A stretch of DNA of 64,000 nt. Source: Homarus americanus. Lineage: Eukaryota > Arthropoda > Malacostraca > Decapoda > Nephropidae. The position numbers and the translations under genes are program-made. The stretch spans positions 7,303,327 to 7,367,326 of the forward strand of contig NW_024722158.1 of NCBI RefSeq assembly GCF_018991925.1. Reading direction: 5' to 3'. Shown piece by piece: positions 35,956 to 49,300 of the stretch. The notes beneath the pieces were generated by a model. The model was not told the origin of the DNA. It was given only the letters and a program-made list of their open reading frames with translations, and searched no databases. The stretch's first letter is position 1; every line of letters begins with the position of its first letter.

Positions 35956-38900
35956 GATCCACACAGCCCACACATGATCCACACAGCCCTCATATGATCC
36001 ACATAGCCCACACATGACTCACAGAGTCCTCATAATCCACATAGCCCACACATGATTCACATAGCCCGCATGATCCACACAGCCCTCACATGATCGACGC
36101 AGCCCTCATGATCCACACAGCCCTCACATGATCCATACAGCCCACACATGATCCACACAACCTACACATGATACACACAGCCCTCACATGATCCACACAG
36201 CCCTCACATGATCGACGCAGCCTCCACATGATCCACACAGCCCTCACATGATCCACACAACCCATACATGCAGTCACAAAGCCCACGCATGATCCACACA
36301 GCCCTCACATGATCCATATAGCCCAGACATGACTCACACAGCCCTCACATGATCCACACTGCCCTCACATGAGTCCACATAGCTCACACATGATTCACAC
36401 TGCCCTCATATGATCACACAACTCATACATGATCCATGCAGCCTCACATGATCCACACAGCCTCCTGATCCACACAACTCACAGCTCATCCACATCCCTC
36501 ACATGATCCAGGCCTCACACAGTCCACACAGCTCACAGCAGATCCACACAGCCTCTACATGATCCACACAAACTCAGGCTCATCCACACAGCCCTCACAT
36601 GATCCACACATCCTCACGCAGTCCACGCCCACACACAGCTGCCCTCACATGATCGACGCAGCCCTCATGATCCACACAGCCCTCACATGATCCACACAAC
36701 CCATACATGAGTCCACAAAGCCCACGCATGATCCCCAGCCCTCACATGATCCATATAGCCCAGACATGACTCACACAGCCTCACATGATCCACACTGCCT
36801 CACATGATCCACATAGCTCACACATGATTCACACTGCCCTCCTTATGATCCACACAACCCATACATGATCCATGCAGCCCTCACATGATCCACACAGCCT
36901 CTACATGATCCACACAACTCACAGCTCATCCACACATCCCTCACATGATCCACACAGCCCTCACATGATCCACACAGCTCACAGCAGATCCACACAGCCT
37001 CTACATGATCCACACAACTCACAGCTCATCCACACAGCCCTCACATGATCACACATCCCTCACATGGTCCACACAGCCCACACGAGTCCACACAGCCCTC
37101 ACATGATGCGCACAGCTCACAGCAGATCCACACATCCCTCATGATCCACACAGCCCCTACATGATCCACACAACTCACAGCTCATCCACACAGCCCTCAC
37201 ATGACCCACACAGCCCACATGATCCACAGCCCTCACATGGTCTACACAGCCCACACAATGATCCCAGGCCCTCACATGGTCTACACAGCCCTCACATGAT
37301 CTACACAGCCCTCACATTATCCACATAGCTCACACATTATTCACACAGCCCTCATATAATCCACACAGCCCTCACATGATCCACACAGCCCTCACATGAT
37401 CCACACAGCCCTCACATGATCCACACAGCCTTCACATGATCCACATAGCTCACACATATTCACACAGCCTCACATGATCTACAGCCCTCATGATCTACAC
37501 AGCCCTCACATGATCCTCACAGCCCTCACATGATCCACAGCCCTCACATGATCCACATAGCTCACACATTATTCATACCCACCTCATATGATCCACACAG
37601 CCCTCATATGATCCACCCATACGTGATCCATGGAGCCCTCACACAATCCACACAGCCCTCACATGATCCACATAGCTCACACATTATTCACACAGCCTCA
37701 CAGTCCACACAGCCCTCACGCAGTCCACACACAGCCCTCACCAGTTCCACACAACCCATACGTAGTCCACACAACTCACAGCTCATCACACAGCCCACAT
37801 GATCCACAGAGCCCACACATGATCCACACAGCCTTCACATGATCATAGCCCACACATGATCACACAGCCCTCACATGATCCACACAGCCTCATGATCCAC
37901 ACAGCCCTCACATGATCCACAACCCACATGATCTACACAGCCCTCCACAGTCCACATAGCTCACACATTATTCACACAGCCCTCACATGATCCCACACAG
38001 CCTCACACTGATCCACACAGCCCTCATGATCCACACAGCCCTCACATGATCCTCAGCCCACACACTGAGTCTACACAGCCACACACGATCCCACAGCCTT
38101 CACACGGTCCGCATAGCCCACACATGATCCACACAGCCCTCACATGATCCACACAGCCCTCACATGATCCCCATAGCTCACACATTCACACAGCCCTCAC
38201 ATGATCCACACAGCCCTCCATGATCCACAGCCCTCACATGATCCCCAGCCCTCACATGATCCACACAGCCCACACACCAGTCTACACAGCCCACATGATC
38301 CACACAGCCTTCACATGATCCACATAGCCACACATGATCCACACAGCCCTCACATGATCCACAGCCTCACACAGTCCACAGCCCTCACATGATCCCAGCC
38401 CTCACATGATCCACACCACACACACTGATCTACACAGCCACCTGACTCACACAGCCCTCTTGATCCACACAGCCCACAGTTGATCCACACAACCCACACA
38501 TGATCCACACAGCCGTCATGATCCACACAGCCCACACGTGATCCATGCAGCCACAGCTGATCCACACAGCCCATACATGATCCCAGCCCACACATGATCC
38601 ACACAGCCCACATGATCACAGCCCACCATGATCCACACAGCCCACAGCTGATCCAATAGCCATACACGATCCACACAGCCCATACATGATCCACACACAC
38701 AGCCACACATGATCCACACAGCCCACACATGATCCACACAGCCGACAGCTGATCCACACAGCCCATACATGATCCACACAGCCCACAGCTGATCCACACA
38801 GCCACTCGCAGTCCACACAGCCCACAGCTGATCCACACAGCCCATACATGATCCACACAGCCCTCACGCAGTCACACAGCCTCACATGATCCACACAGCC

Positions 38901-39358
38901 CATACATGATCCACACAGCCTGCAGCCTATCCACACAGCCCTCTCATGATCCACACAGCCACAGTTGATCCACACAACCCACAGCTGATCCACACAACCC
39001 ACAGCTGATCACCACAGCCCACAGCTGATCCACACAGCCCCACAGTCCACAGCCCACAGCTGATCCACAGCCCACAGCCCATCCACACAGCCCCTCATGA
39101 TCCACACAGCCCATAGCTGATCCACACAGCCAACAGCTGATCCACACAGCCCACAGCTGATCCCACAACCCTCTCGCAGTCCACAGCCCATAGCTGATCC
39201 ACAGCCACAGCTGATCCACACAGCCATGCATGATCCACAGCCTACAGTCCACACAGCCCACAGCTGATCACACAGCCACAGCTGATCCACACAGCCCACA
39301 GCTGATCCACACAGCCCACAGCTGATCCACACAGCCCACAGCTGATCCACACAGCCCT
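35956..39358. repeat. 20-bp minisatellite, about 170 copies
   Basis: Main unit: ATGATCCACACAGCCCTCAC. From about 38,460 rightward the form AGCTGATCCACACAGCCCAC takes over. A higher-order repeat is visible at 36.19-37.04 kb. Cys/Trp-rich minus-strand frames here are artefacts. Confidence 0.97.
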
Positions 39359-39639
39359 TATTATGATAAGTTGAAAAGATATGTCACCGCCAGCCACCAC
39401 ACGATGACGGAGTAAGGGTGAGAGTTTAGGGTTATTTTAATGGTATTTTCACCCTTAAGAGTTAATGGCAATAATTGAGAGTAAATAAGGATTAGAGTTC
39501 CGGTTATTTTAATGTGATTTTCACCCTTAGAAATAACAAATTGAAGGAAAGTGACATAAGGTCGATGATTCTTTATTATTTTTATCATATATTCGTCCTT
39601 ATGAGCAGTATGGGTGAAAGTCAGGGGCATGTGTGTGGT
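39359..39639. other. Spacer with loosely repeated GGTTATTTTAATG
   Basis: Two copies of GGTTATTTTAATGGTATTTTCACCC-like sequence about 70 bp apart, probably the eroded start of the next array. Confidence 0.5.
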
Positions 39640-40560
39640 ACTCCTGTTCTTATGGTCAGTATGTCACTATCTCTCCCCGAGGACGCATCATAAGGTCGAA
39701 GATCCACAGTTATTTGGCACTATCTTCTCCTTTATGGCTTTAGTATCCGTATCAACCATCGTAAAGTCGAAAATCCTAGTTTTTTTAGCACTATCTTCTA
39801 TATTATGGCCATACCATCTCTCTCTCCCATAAGGTCGAAAATGCCACGTTGTTTATCACTATCTTAGCCCTTATTGATTAGAAGAAAAATTTGGTGTTTT
39901 TGGGTCGAAAATCCTTTGTTGCATATTACTGTCTTCCCTTTTATGACCTTAACTTCAATATCTGGGGTCGCTAGGTCGAAAATCCCATCTTGTATAACAC
40001 TATCTTCATCCTTAAGTTCATAGTATCTATCTGGCGTCATTGGGTCGAAAATCCCACATTATGTAACACTCTGTATCATTGTCTTCCTCCTGACGGTGTT
40101 CAGACTGGATCACTTGGGGCCAAAATTCAATGGTGTTTAGCACTATCTTTATTCTTATGTTCATAGTTTTACAATCAAGCAGTAAGGTCGAAATTTCGCC
40201 TCTGTGCAGCAATATCTTCACCCCGGGTCCAAAATATTACACATCACAGTTGTAGATCACAAATTGTTCCACACTATCTTCCCCCTGACGGCCATAGCAT
40301 CAAAATCTGGCACCATTAAGCTGAAAATCCTGAACGGTACAACACTATCCTCACCCTTATAGTCACAACAACAAAACACAACATCATAGGAGCGAAATTC
40401 CTATATCGTCAAGCACTTTCTTCACCCTTACGGTCATAGCATCAATATATGACGTCACAGGGCGGAAAAATCTAGAGAGTAGCACTATCTTCTCCCTTAT
40501 TATCATAGCAGCCAATATGACGGTCACAAGGCTGAAAATCCCCCGTGTTAGGGTGGGCAA
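39640..40560. repeat. Old, degenerate ~70-bp tandem repeat
   Basis: Phrases ATAAGGTCGAAAATCC and AGCACTATCTTC recur about every 70 bp (39685, 39756, 39825, 39902, 39970, 40039, 40109, 40182, and on to 40525) with strong divergence. Confidence 0.75.
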
Positions 40561-40639
40561 GTCACCCTTATGTCCCGCCTCTCTGACTCCTGTAATCCAC
40601 ACTGGGAGAGGCTGGCAAGGCCTGAATAGGTATTGGATG

Positions 40640-43190
40640 TGATTGTGGATAGATGGATAAGGAGGATAGATGGGTGAGGGAGAGGGAGATGGATGAGGAG
40701 AGGATAGATGGGTGAGGGAGAGGGATAGATGGATGAGGGAGAGGGATAGATGGGTGAGGGAGAGAGGGATAGATGGATGAGGAGAGGGATAGATGGGTGA
40801 GGGGAGGATAGATGGATGAGGAGAGGGGATAGATGGATGAGGAGGATAGATGGGTGGGGGAGGGATAGATGGGTGTGGGATAGGATAGATGGGTGTGGGA
40901 GAGGGGATAAATGGGTGAGGGAGAGGGATAGATGGGTGAGGGAGAGGATAGATGGGTAGGGGAAGGGATAGATGGATGAGGGAGAGGGATAGATGGGTGA
41001 GGGAGAGGATAGATGGATGAGGGAGAGGGATAGATGAGGAGGGAGAGGGATAGATGGATGAGGAGGGATAGATGGATGAGGGAGAGGGATAGATGGATGA
41101 GGGAGAAGGATAGATGGATGAGGGAGAGGATAGATGGATGAGGGGAGGGATAGATGGGTGAGGGAGGGAGATGGGTGAGGGGAGAGATGGGTGAGGGAGG
41201 AGGATAGAAGGATAGGGAGGGTGGAGGAGATGGATGAGGGGAGAGGGATAGATGGATGGGGAGAGGGATAGATGGGTGAGGGAGAGGGATAGATGGGTGA
41301 GGGAGAGGGATAGGTGGGTGAGGGGAGAGGATAGATGGTGAGGGAGAGGATAGGTGGGTGAGGGAGAGGGATAGATGGATGAGGGGAGGGATAGGTGGGT
41401 GAGAGGATAGATGGATGAGGGAGAGGGATAGATGGGTGGGAGGATAGATGGGTGAGGGAGAGGGATAGATGGGTGAGGGAGGGTATAGATGGGTGAGGGA
41501 GAGGATAGATGGACGAGGGGGAGGGATGGATGGATGGGGAGGATTGATGGGTGATGGAGGGATAGATGGATAAGGGAGAGGGATGGGTGGGTGATGGAGA
41601 GGGGATAGATGGATAAGGGGAGGGGATAGATGGGATGGGGAGAGGGATGGTGGGTGATGGAGAGGATAGATGGATAAGGAGAGGATAGATGGATAAGGGA
41701 GAGGGATGGAGTGGATTGATGGAGAGGATAGATGGATGTGGGAGGGATAGATGGATAAGGGAGAGGGATAGATGGATATGGGGAGGTATAGATGGATAAG
41801 GAGGGATAGATGGGTGATGGAGAGGGATAGATGGATAAGGGAGGAGGATAGATGGATGGGGAGGGATAGATGGATAAGGGGAGGGATAGATGGATAGGGG
41901 AGGAGGATAGGTGGGTGAGGGAGATGGATAGATGGGTGGGGGGAGGAGGGATAGTTGGGTGAGGGAGGGATAGTTGGGTGAGGGAGAGGGATAGATGGTG
42001 ATGGAGAGGGGATAGATGGGTGATGGAGGATAGATGGATGAGAGGGATAGATGGATGAGGGAGAGGGATAGATGGATAAGGAGGAGGATAGATGGATAAG
42101 GAGAGATAGATGGATGAGGAGAGGATAGGTGGGTGAGGGAGGGATAGATGGATGAGGGAGAGGGATAGATGGGTGATGGAGAGGATAGATGGGTGATGGA
42201 GGGATAGATGGGTGAGGGAGAAGGATAGATGGTATGCGGGAGAGGATAGATGGGGGAGGAGAGGGATAGAAGGATGAGGGAGAGGGGGTAGATGGATGAG
42301 GAAGAGGGTAGATGGGTGATGGAGGATAGATGGATGAGGAAGGATAGATGGGGAGGGATAGAAGGATAAGGGAGAGGGAGTTAGATGGATGAGGCGGGGT
42401 AGATGAATGAGGAGAGGGACAGATGGATGAGGTAAGAGGGGGATAGATGGGTGAGAGGGAGAGGGAGAGGGAGATGGGTGAGGTAGAGGGATAGATGGGT
42501 GATGAGGAATGAAGAATGTGGGAGAGGATAGATGGGTGAGGATAGATGGATAGGGAGGGATAGATGGATAAGGGAGGGATAGATGGATAAGGGAGGATAG
42601 ATGGATGAGGGAGAGGATGGGTGGGTGAGGGGAGAGGGATAGATGGATGAGGGAGAGGGATAGATGGGTGAGGGGGAGAGGGATAGTTGGGTGAGGGAGA
42701 GGGATAGATGGATGATGGAGGGATAGATGGATAAGGGAGAGGGATGGTTGGGTGAGGGAGAGGGTTGGGTGATGGAGAGGATAGATGGGTGATGGAGGGG
42801 ATAGATGGGTGTGAGGGAGAGGATAGATGGTATGCGGGAGAAGGATAGATGGGGGAGGGAGAGGATAGAAGGATAAGGAGAGGGTAGATGGATGAGGAAG
42901 AGGGGTAGATGGGTGATGGAGGGATAGATGGATGAGGGAGAAGGATAGATGGGAGAGGGATAGAAGGATAAAGGGAGGGGTAGATGGATGAGGGAGAGGG
43001 TAGATGAATGAGGAGAGGATGGGTGAGGTAGGGGATAGATGGGTGAGAGGGAGGACAGATGGGTGAGGTAGGGGATAGATGGGTGATGAGGGAATAGAAG
43101 AATGTGGGAGAGGATAGATGGGTGAGGGGAGAGGGATAGACGGATGAGAGGTTGAGGGATTGATGGATGAGGGAGAGGAGGAGGAGGATA
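40640..43190. repeat. 21-bp purine-rich minisatellite, about 120 copies
   Basis: Unit like GGATAGATGGGTGAGGGAGA plus G, with GGATGAGG and GGATAAGG variants. Higher-order period near 599 bp at 42.2-43.0 kb. Confidence 0.95.
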
Positions 43191-43490
43191 TTAGGTGGAT
43201 GATAGAAGGAGGTTAGAGGAGAAGGATGGATGAAAAAGTTCTAAGAGAGTTATAGGAGGTGGATGAGGAGAGATGGATGAAGTAGAGGTGGATGAATGAA
43301 GGAGAAATGAATGAAGAGGAGATTGATGAGATGAGAAATGAATGAAGGAAAGACGAAAAAGAACGAAATGAATGAAGACGAATATAAAACGAAAATCAAA
43401 TTGAATGAATTTGAGCCACAAGAAAGGAAGAATGAAATGAAAAAATGAGGAAAATGAAGGCAGGAATAAGACCTGCGCCACCTGTATATT
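43191..43490. other. Purine-rich transition zone
   Basis: GGATGAATGAAGGAGAAATG-type sequence linking two repeat fields. No gene. Confidence 0.6.
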
Positions 43491-43735
43491 ACCTGCAGCC
43501 TGACTCTTTAACTCCGGTTTGGGTAAAAATAGACGCCATAACTTCAGGTAAGAGCTGGTAATTAGCGCTCCCAGGTGTCACAACCACCCCGCCCTTCCCC
43601 CTCTCTCTGCTCCTCCTCCTCCTCCTCCTTCGCCCCACCCCACCCTCGCCCCCACCCTCGCCCCCCACCCGCCCACCACCTGCCCCCACCACCTGATTTA
43701 AGTAATTAATGAAAAAATAAATAAATGGAAAAAAA
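43491..43735. other. Short unique block
   Basis: It contains an ACTTCAGGTAAGAGCTGGTA donor-like site on plus and a C-rich CACCCTCGCCCCCACC stretch. Not supported as a gene. Confidence 0.35.
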
Positions 43736-44112
43736 AAGAAAAGGAGGGATGAAAGAAATGAATGAAAAAATAATGAATGAATGAATGAAAAGAAAGAAAT
43801 GAAAAAAGAATGAAAGAAAGAATGAAAAGAAATGAATGAAAAGAAATAATGAATGAATGAATGAAAGAGAAATGAAAAAAAATGAATAAAAGAAAGAATG
43901 AAAAGAAATAATGAATGAATGAATGAAAGAAAAGAAAGAAATGAAAAAAATGAATGAAAGAAAAGAATGAAAAAGAAATGAATGGATGAAAGAATAGAGA
44001 AAGAAATGAATGAAAAAAATAATGAATGAATGAATGAAAAGAAAGAAATGAAAAAAAATGAATGAAAGAAAGAATGAAAAAAAATGAATGAAAGAAAGAA
44101 TAGAAAAGAAAT
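43736..44112. repeat. (GAAT)/(GAAA) tetranucleotide field
   Basis: AATGAATGAATGAAAGAAAG pattern. The Phe/Ser-rich minus frame of 229 codons is a by-product. Confidence 0.95.
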
Positions 44113-44425
44113 GAATGCAGGGCAGAAGGTGTGGTGGAGTGGGTGATCAGCGTCAGTAGGTGTCACATTGGCCGCCAACCACTACAATTCATCACCTCTC
44201 GAGAATTTTTAACCAATTTATCATTCTGTTTTTTTTTTGGATTGAAGGAAAAATATTATGTTTTTAATTGTTTTTTTTTTTGCTATTTTTTTGTGAAGGA
44301 AAATATTATTGTTAGGAAGGTTTTGTTTTTAATTGTTTTTATTTTTATGAGAAAAACATCTTATCATTGGGGATTTTTTATTTGTTTTTATTTTGAAGAA
44401 AAAATCTGTGATTTTTTAACTTAAT
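44113..44425. other. T-rich spacer
   Basis: Poly-T interrupted by GAAGGAAAAATATTA-like repeats. No gene. Confidence 0.5.
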
Positions 44426-44454
44426 TATTTTTGTTATTTTTGTGAAGAGTTATT

Positions 44455-44474
44455 ATTATAGAATTTATTTATTT

Positions 44475-44505
<31 letters not shown>

Positions 44506-44524
44506 TTTTTTTTTTTCTTATTTT

Positions 44525-44559
<35 letters not shown>

Positions 44560-44562
44560 TTG
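44455..44562. repeat. (TTTA)n microsatellite
   Basis: Two TTTA blocks around a T run. Confidence 0.95.
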
Positions 44563-44617
44563 TTTTTCATCGTTTTTAATTTAGTTTTTGCTTGATTAAT
44601 AATTATCAGGAGCACTA

Positions 44618-45873
44618 AGCTGGGAGTTAATCTTCCAGGTAAACTAAGCTGGGAGTTAATCTGCAGGTAGAACTAAGCTGGGAGTTATCTGCAGGTGGAC
44701 TAAGCTGGGGTTGTCTGCAGGTGAACTAGCTGGGAGTTTCTTCAGGTGAACTAGCTGGCGAGTTAATCTGCAGGTGAACTAAGCTGGGGAGTTAATCTTC
44801 AGGTGAATTAGCTGGGAGTTAATCTTCGGTGAACTAACAGCTGGGGTTATCTTCAGGTGAACTAAGCTGGAGTTAATCTCAGGTGACTAGCTGGGGAGTT
44901 AATCTGCAGGTGAACTAAGCTGGGAGTTAATCTGCAGGTGAAATAAGCTGGGAGTTAATTTTCAGGTGAACTAAGCTGGGGAGTTAATCTTCAGGTGAAC
45001 TAAGCTGGGGAGTTAATCTTCAGGTGAACTAAGCTGGGGAGTTAATCTTCAGGTGAACTAGCTGGGGGTTAATCTTCAGGTGAACTAAGCTGGGGAGTTA
45101 ATCTGCAGGTGAATAAGCTGGGAGTTTATCTTCAGGTGAACTAAGCTGGGGAGTTTATCTTCAGGTGAACTAAGCTGGGGAGTTAATCTTCAGTTGAACT
45201 AAGCTGGGAGTTAATCTTCAGGTGAACTAAGCTGGGGAGTTAATCTTCAGGTGAACTAGGCTGGGGAGTTAATCTGCAGGTGAACTAAGCTGGGGAGTTA
45301 ATCTTCAGGTGAACTAAGCTGGGGAGTTAATCTGCAGGTGAACTAAGCTGGGAGTTAATCTGCAGGTGAACTAAGCTGGGGGATTAATCTTCAGTTGAAC
45401 TAAGCTGGGGTTAATCTTCAGGTGAACTAGGCTGGCGTGTTATCTTGCAGGTGAACTGGCTGGGGAGTTAATCTGCAGGTGAACTAAGCTGGGAGTTAAT
45501 CTTCAGGTGAACTAAGCTGGGGAGTTAATCTTCAGGTGAACTAAGCTGGGAGTTAATCTTCAGGTGAACTAGCTGGGGAGTTAATCTTCAGGTGAACTAA
45601 GCTGGGAGTTAATCTTCAGGTGAACTAAGCTGGGGAGTTAATCTTCAGGTGAACTAAGCTGGGGAGTTAATCTTCAGGTAGACTAAGCTGGGAGTTTATC
45701 TTCAGGTGAACTAAGCTGGAGTGGTTATCTGAGTGAACTAGCTGGGAGTTAATCAGCAGGTGAACTAAGCTGGGAGTTAATCTTCAGGTGAACTAAGCTG
45801 GGGAGTTAATCTTCAGGTGAACTAAGCTGGAGGTTAATCTACAGGTGAACTAAGCTGGGGTTAATCTTCAGGC
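44618..45873. repeat. About 30-bp minisatellite built from the cassette end motif
   Basis: Unit: GTTAATCTTCAGGTGAACTA plus AGCTGGGGA, about 43 copies, with TCTGCAGG variants. The AATCTTCAGGTGAAATAAGCTG end of the dispersed AACCT cassettes is nearly the same sequence. Confidence 0.95.
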
Positions 45874-45944
45874 CACCAGCACTACTAAGGTTATCAATAT
45901 CCATCTTGGCCTTAAATTAATGAAACCAGTGATGTTGAACGGTC

Positions 45945-46105
45945 ACAGAAACGGACGGTCGGACGGACGGACGGATGGACAGACGGTCGGACGGAGACGG
46001 TCGAAAGGAGACGGACGAACGGACGAACGGACAGATCCGGACGGACGGACGGACGAACGTTGAACGGACGGTCGGACGGACGGACGGACGAACAGACAGA
46101 CGGAT
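45945..46105. repeat. (GGAC)n tetranucleotide repeat
   Basis: CGGACGGACGGACGG with GGTCGGAC and GAACGGAC variants. Confidence 0.95.
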
Positions 46106-46316
46106 GAGATAAAAATATACCTCCTCCATGATCGTTACATTTCACCCTCCTCGTTATGTAGTTGCTTAATTAGATCATTGCTACCGCCTCACATCATCTA
46201 AGAACCTTTAGGAGTCTCTGTTTATAACTTACCTTCAAACAGCCAATCAGATGAGCCTTCCTAATATTAGTTAAGAAGAAAATGTCGGGAAGAACTTTTG
46301 AGATTCTATCTTTGTA
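46106..46316. other. Unique spacer
   Basis: It contains the fortuitous ATG (46282) of the very long open frame described among rejected items. Confidence 0.5.
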
Positions 46317-49300
46317 TCATAACTCTCCTCCCCCACCTCTCCTCCCCTACCTCTCCTCCCTACCTCTCCTCCCCTACTCCTCCCCTACTATCCTCCTCTA
46401 CCTCTCCTCCCCTACCTCTTCCCCTTGCCTCTCCCTCCCCCTATCTATCCTCCCCTACCTCTCCTCCACTACCTCTCCTCCCCTACCTCTCCTCCCTACT
46501 TCTCCTCCCTTACCTCTCCTCCCCTACCTCTCCTCCCCTACCTCTCCTCCCCTACCTCTTCCCCTTACCTCTCCTCCTCTACCCCTCCTCCCTCTACCTC
46601 TCCTCCCCTACCTCTCCTCCCCTACCTCTCCTCCCCCCTCCTCTCCCTCCCCTACCTCTCCTCCCCTCCTCTTCCCCCTACCTCTCCTGCCCTACCTCTT
46701 CCCCTACCTCTCCTTCCCTACCTATCCTCCCCTGCCTCTCCTCCCTACCTCTCCCTCCCCTACCTCTCCTCCCCCTCTCCTCCCCCTACCTCTCCTCCCC
46801 TCTCCTCCCCTACCTCCTCCTCCCCCTACTCTCCTCCCCACCTCTCCTCCCCCTACCTCCCTCCTCCCCCCTGCCTCTCCTCCCCTACCATCCTCTCCCC
46901 TCTCCTCCCCTGCCTCTCCTCCTTGCCTCTCCCCTACCTCTCTCCCCTCTCCTCCCCCACCTCTCCTCCCCTACACTCTCCTCCCCCTCCTCCTCCCTAC
47001 CTCTCCTCCCCCCCTTCTCTCCCCTACCTCTCCCCTACCTCTCCCCCTACCTCTCCTCCCCACCTCTCCTCCCCTACCTCTCCTCCCCCTACCTCTCCTC
47101 CCCTACCTCTCCTCCCCTACCTATCCTCTCCCTACTCTCCTCCCCTACCTCTCCTTCCCCTACCTTCCTCCCCCTACTCTCCTCCCCTACCTCTCCTCCC
47201 CTGCCTCTCCTCCCCCTACCTCTCCCCTACCTCCTCCTCCCCTACCTCTCCTCTCCCCCTACCTCTCCTCCCTTGCCTCTCCTCCCCTACCTCTCCTCCC
47301 CCTACCTCTCCTCCCCTACCTCTCCTCCCCTCCTCTCCTCCCCTACCAATCCTCCCCTACCTCTCCTCCCCTACCTCTCCTCCCCTACCTCTCCTCCCTT
47401 ACTTCTCCCCCTACCTCTCCTCCCCTACCTCTCCTCCCTTACCTCTCCTCCCCCCTCCCCTCTCCTCCCTTACTTCTCTCCCCTACCTCTCCTCCTCTCT
47501 CCTCCCTCTCCTCCTCCCTCCCCTACCTCTCCTCCCCTACCTCTCCTTCCCCTCCCTCTCTCCCCTCCCCCTCCCCTCCTTCCCCCTACCTCTCCTCCCC
47601 CTACCTCTCCTCCCCTACCTCTCCTTCCCACCTCTCCTTCCCTTTTCTCCTCCCCCTACCCCTCCTTCCTCTCCTCCCCTACCTCTCCTCCTTACTTCTC
47701 TCCCTAACTCTCCTCCCCTACCTCTCCTCCCCTACCTCTCCTCCCCTACCTCTCCTCCCCTACCTCTCCTCCCCCCCTCTCCTCCCCTTACTTCTCCTCA
47801 CCTGCCTCTCCTCCCCACCTCTCCTCCCCCTGCTTCTCCTCCCCTACCTCTCCTCCCCTACCTCTCCTCCCTACCTCTCCTCCCTTACTTCTCCCCTACC
47901 TCTCCTCCCCCTACCTCTCCTCCCCCTCCTCCCTCCCCTCCTCTCCCTCCCCTACCTCTCCTCCCCCTACCTCTCCTCCTTCCTCTCCTCACCCTACCTC
48001 TCCTCCCCCACCTCTCTCCCTCCCCTACCTCTCCTCCCCCTACCTCTCCCCTCCCCTACCTCTCCTCCCCTTACCTCTCCCCTCCCCTACCTCTCCTCCC
48101 CTACCTCTCCCTCCTCCCCCACCTCTCCCTCCCCCTTACCTCTCCTCCCCCACCTCTCCCTCCCCTACCTCTCCCTTCCTCTCCTCCTTCTCTCCTCCCC
48201 TCCTCTCCTCCCCTACCTCTCCTCCCCTACCTCTCCTCCTTACCTCTCCTCCCCCTACCTCTCCTCCCCTCCTCTCCTCCTCTACCTCTCCTTCCCTACC
48301 TCTCCTCCCTACCTCTCCTTCTCCTGCTTCTCCTCCCCCCTACCTCTTCCCCCTGCCTCTCCTTCCCCTCACCCTCTCCTCCCCTTCCTCTCCTCCCCTA
48401 CACCTCTCCTTCCCCTACCTCTCCTCCCCTACCTCTCCTCCCCCCACCTCTCCTCCCCCTACCTCTTCCCCCCTACCTCTCTTTCCCCTACCTCTCCTCC
48501 CCTTCCTCTCCTCCCCTCTCCCTACCTTTCCTCCCCTACCTCTCCTTCCCCTACCTCTCCTTCCCCCCCCTCTCCTCCCCCTCCCTCTCCTCCCCTACCT
48601 CTCCTCCCCTACCTCTCCCCTACCTCTCCTCCCCTCCCCCTCCCCTCTCCTCCCCCACCTCTCCTCCCCTACCTCCCCTCCCCCACCTCTCCTCCCCCTA
48701 CCTCTCCCTTCTCCCTACCTCTCCTTCTCCCTACCTCTCTCCCCTACCTCTCCTCCCCACCTCTCCCTTACCTCTCCTCCCCTACCTCTCCTCCCCTACC
48801 TCTCCTCCCCTACCTCTCCTTCCCCTACCTCTCCCCTCCTCTCCTCTACCTCTCCTTCCCTACCCTCTCCTCCCCCTCCTCCTCCTCCCCTACCTCTCTC
48901 CTCCCCTGCCTCTCCTCCCCTCCTCCTCCCTCCCCCTACCTCTCCTCCCCCTACCTCTCCTCCCCCCTACCTCTCTCTCCCCTACCTCTCTCTCCCCACT
49001 CCTCCCTTACTTCTCTCCCCTACCTCTCCTCCCCTACCTCTCCCTCCCCTACCTCTCCTCCCCTACCTCTCCTCCCCTACCTCTCCTCCCCTACCTCTCC
49101 TCCCTTGCTTCTCTCCCCTACCTCTCCTCCCCCTACCTCTCCTCCCCTACCTCTCCCCCTACCTCTCCTCCCCCCTACCTCTCCTCCCCCTACCTCTCCT
49201 CCCCTCCTCCTCCCTTACCTCCTCCTCCCCCACCTCTCCTCCCCTTCCTCTCCCTTCCCCACCTCTCCTCCCCCTACCTCTCCTCCCCCACCCCTCTCCT

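Noticed and set aside
43489..44178. 229-codon Phe/Ser-rich minus frame that looks like a membrane protein
   Set aside because: It arises from (GAAT)/(GAAA) repeats. Hydrophobicity comes from TTC/TTT codons of the repeat.
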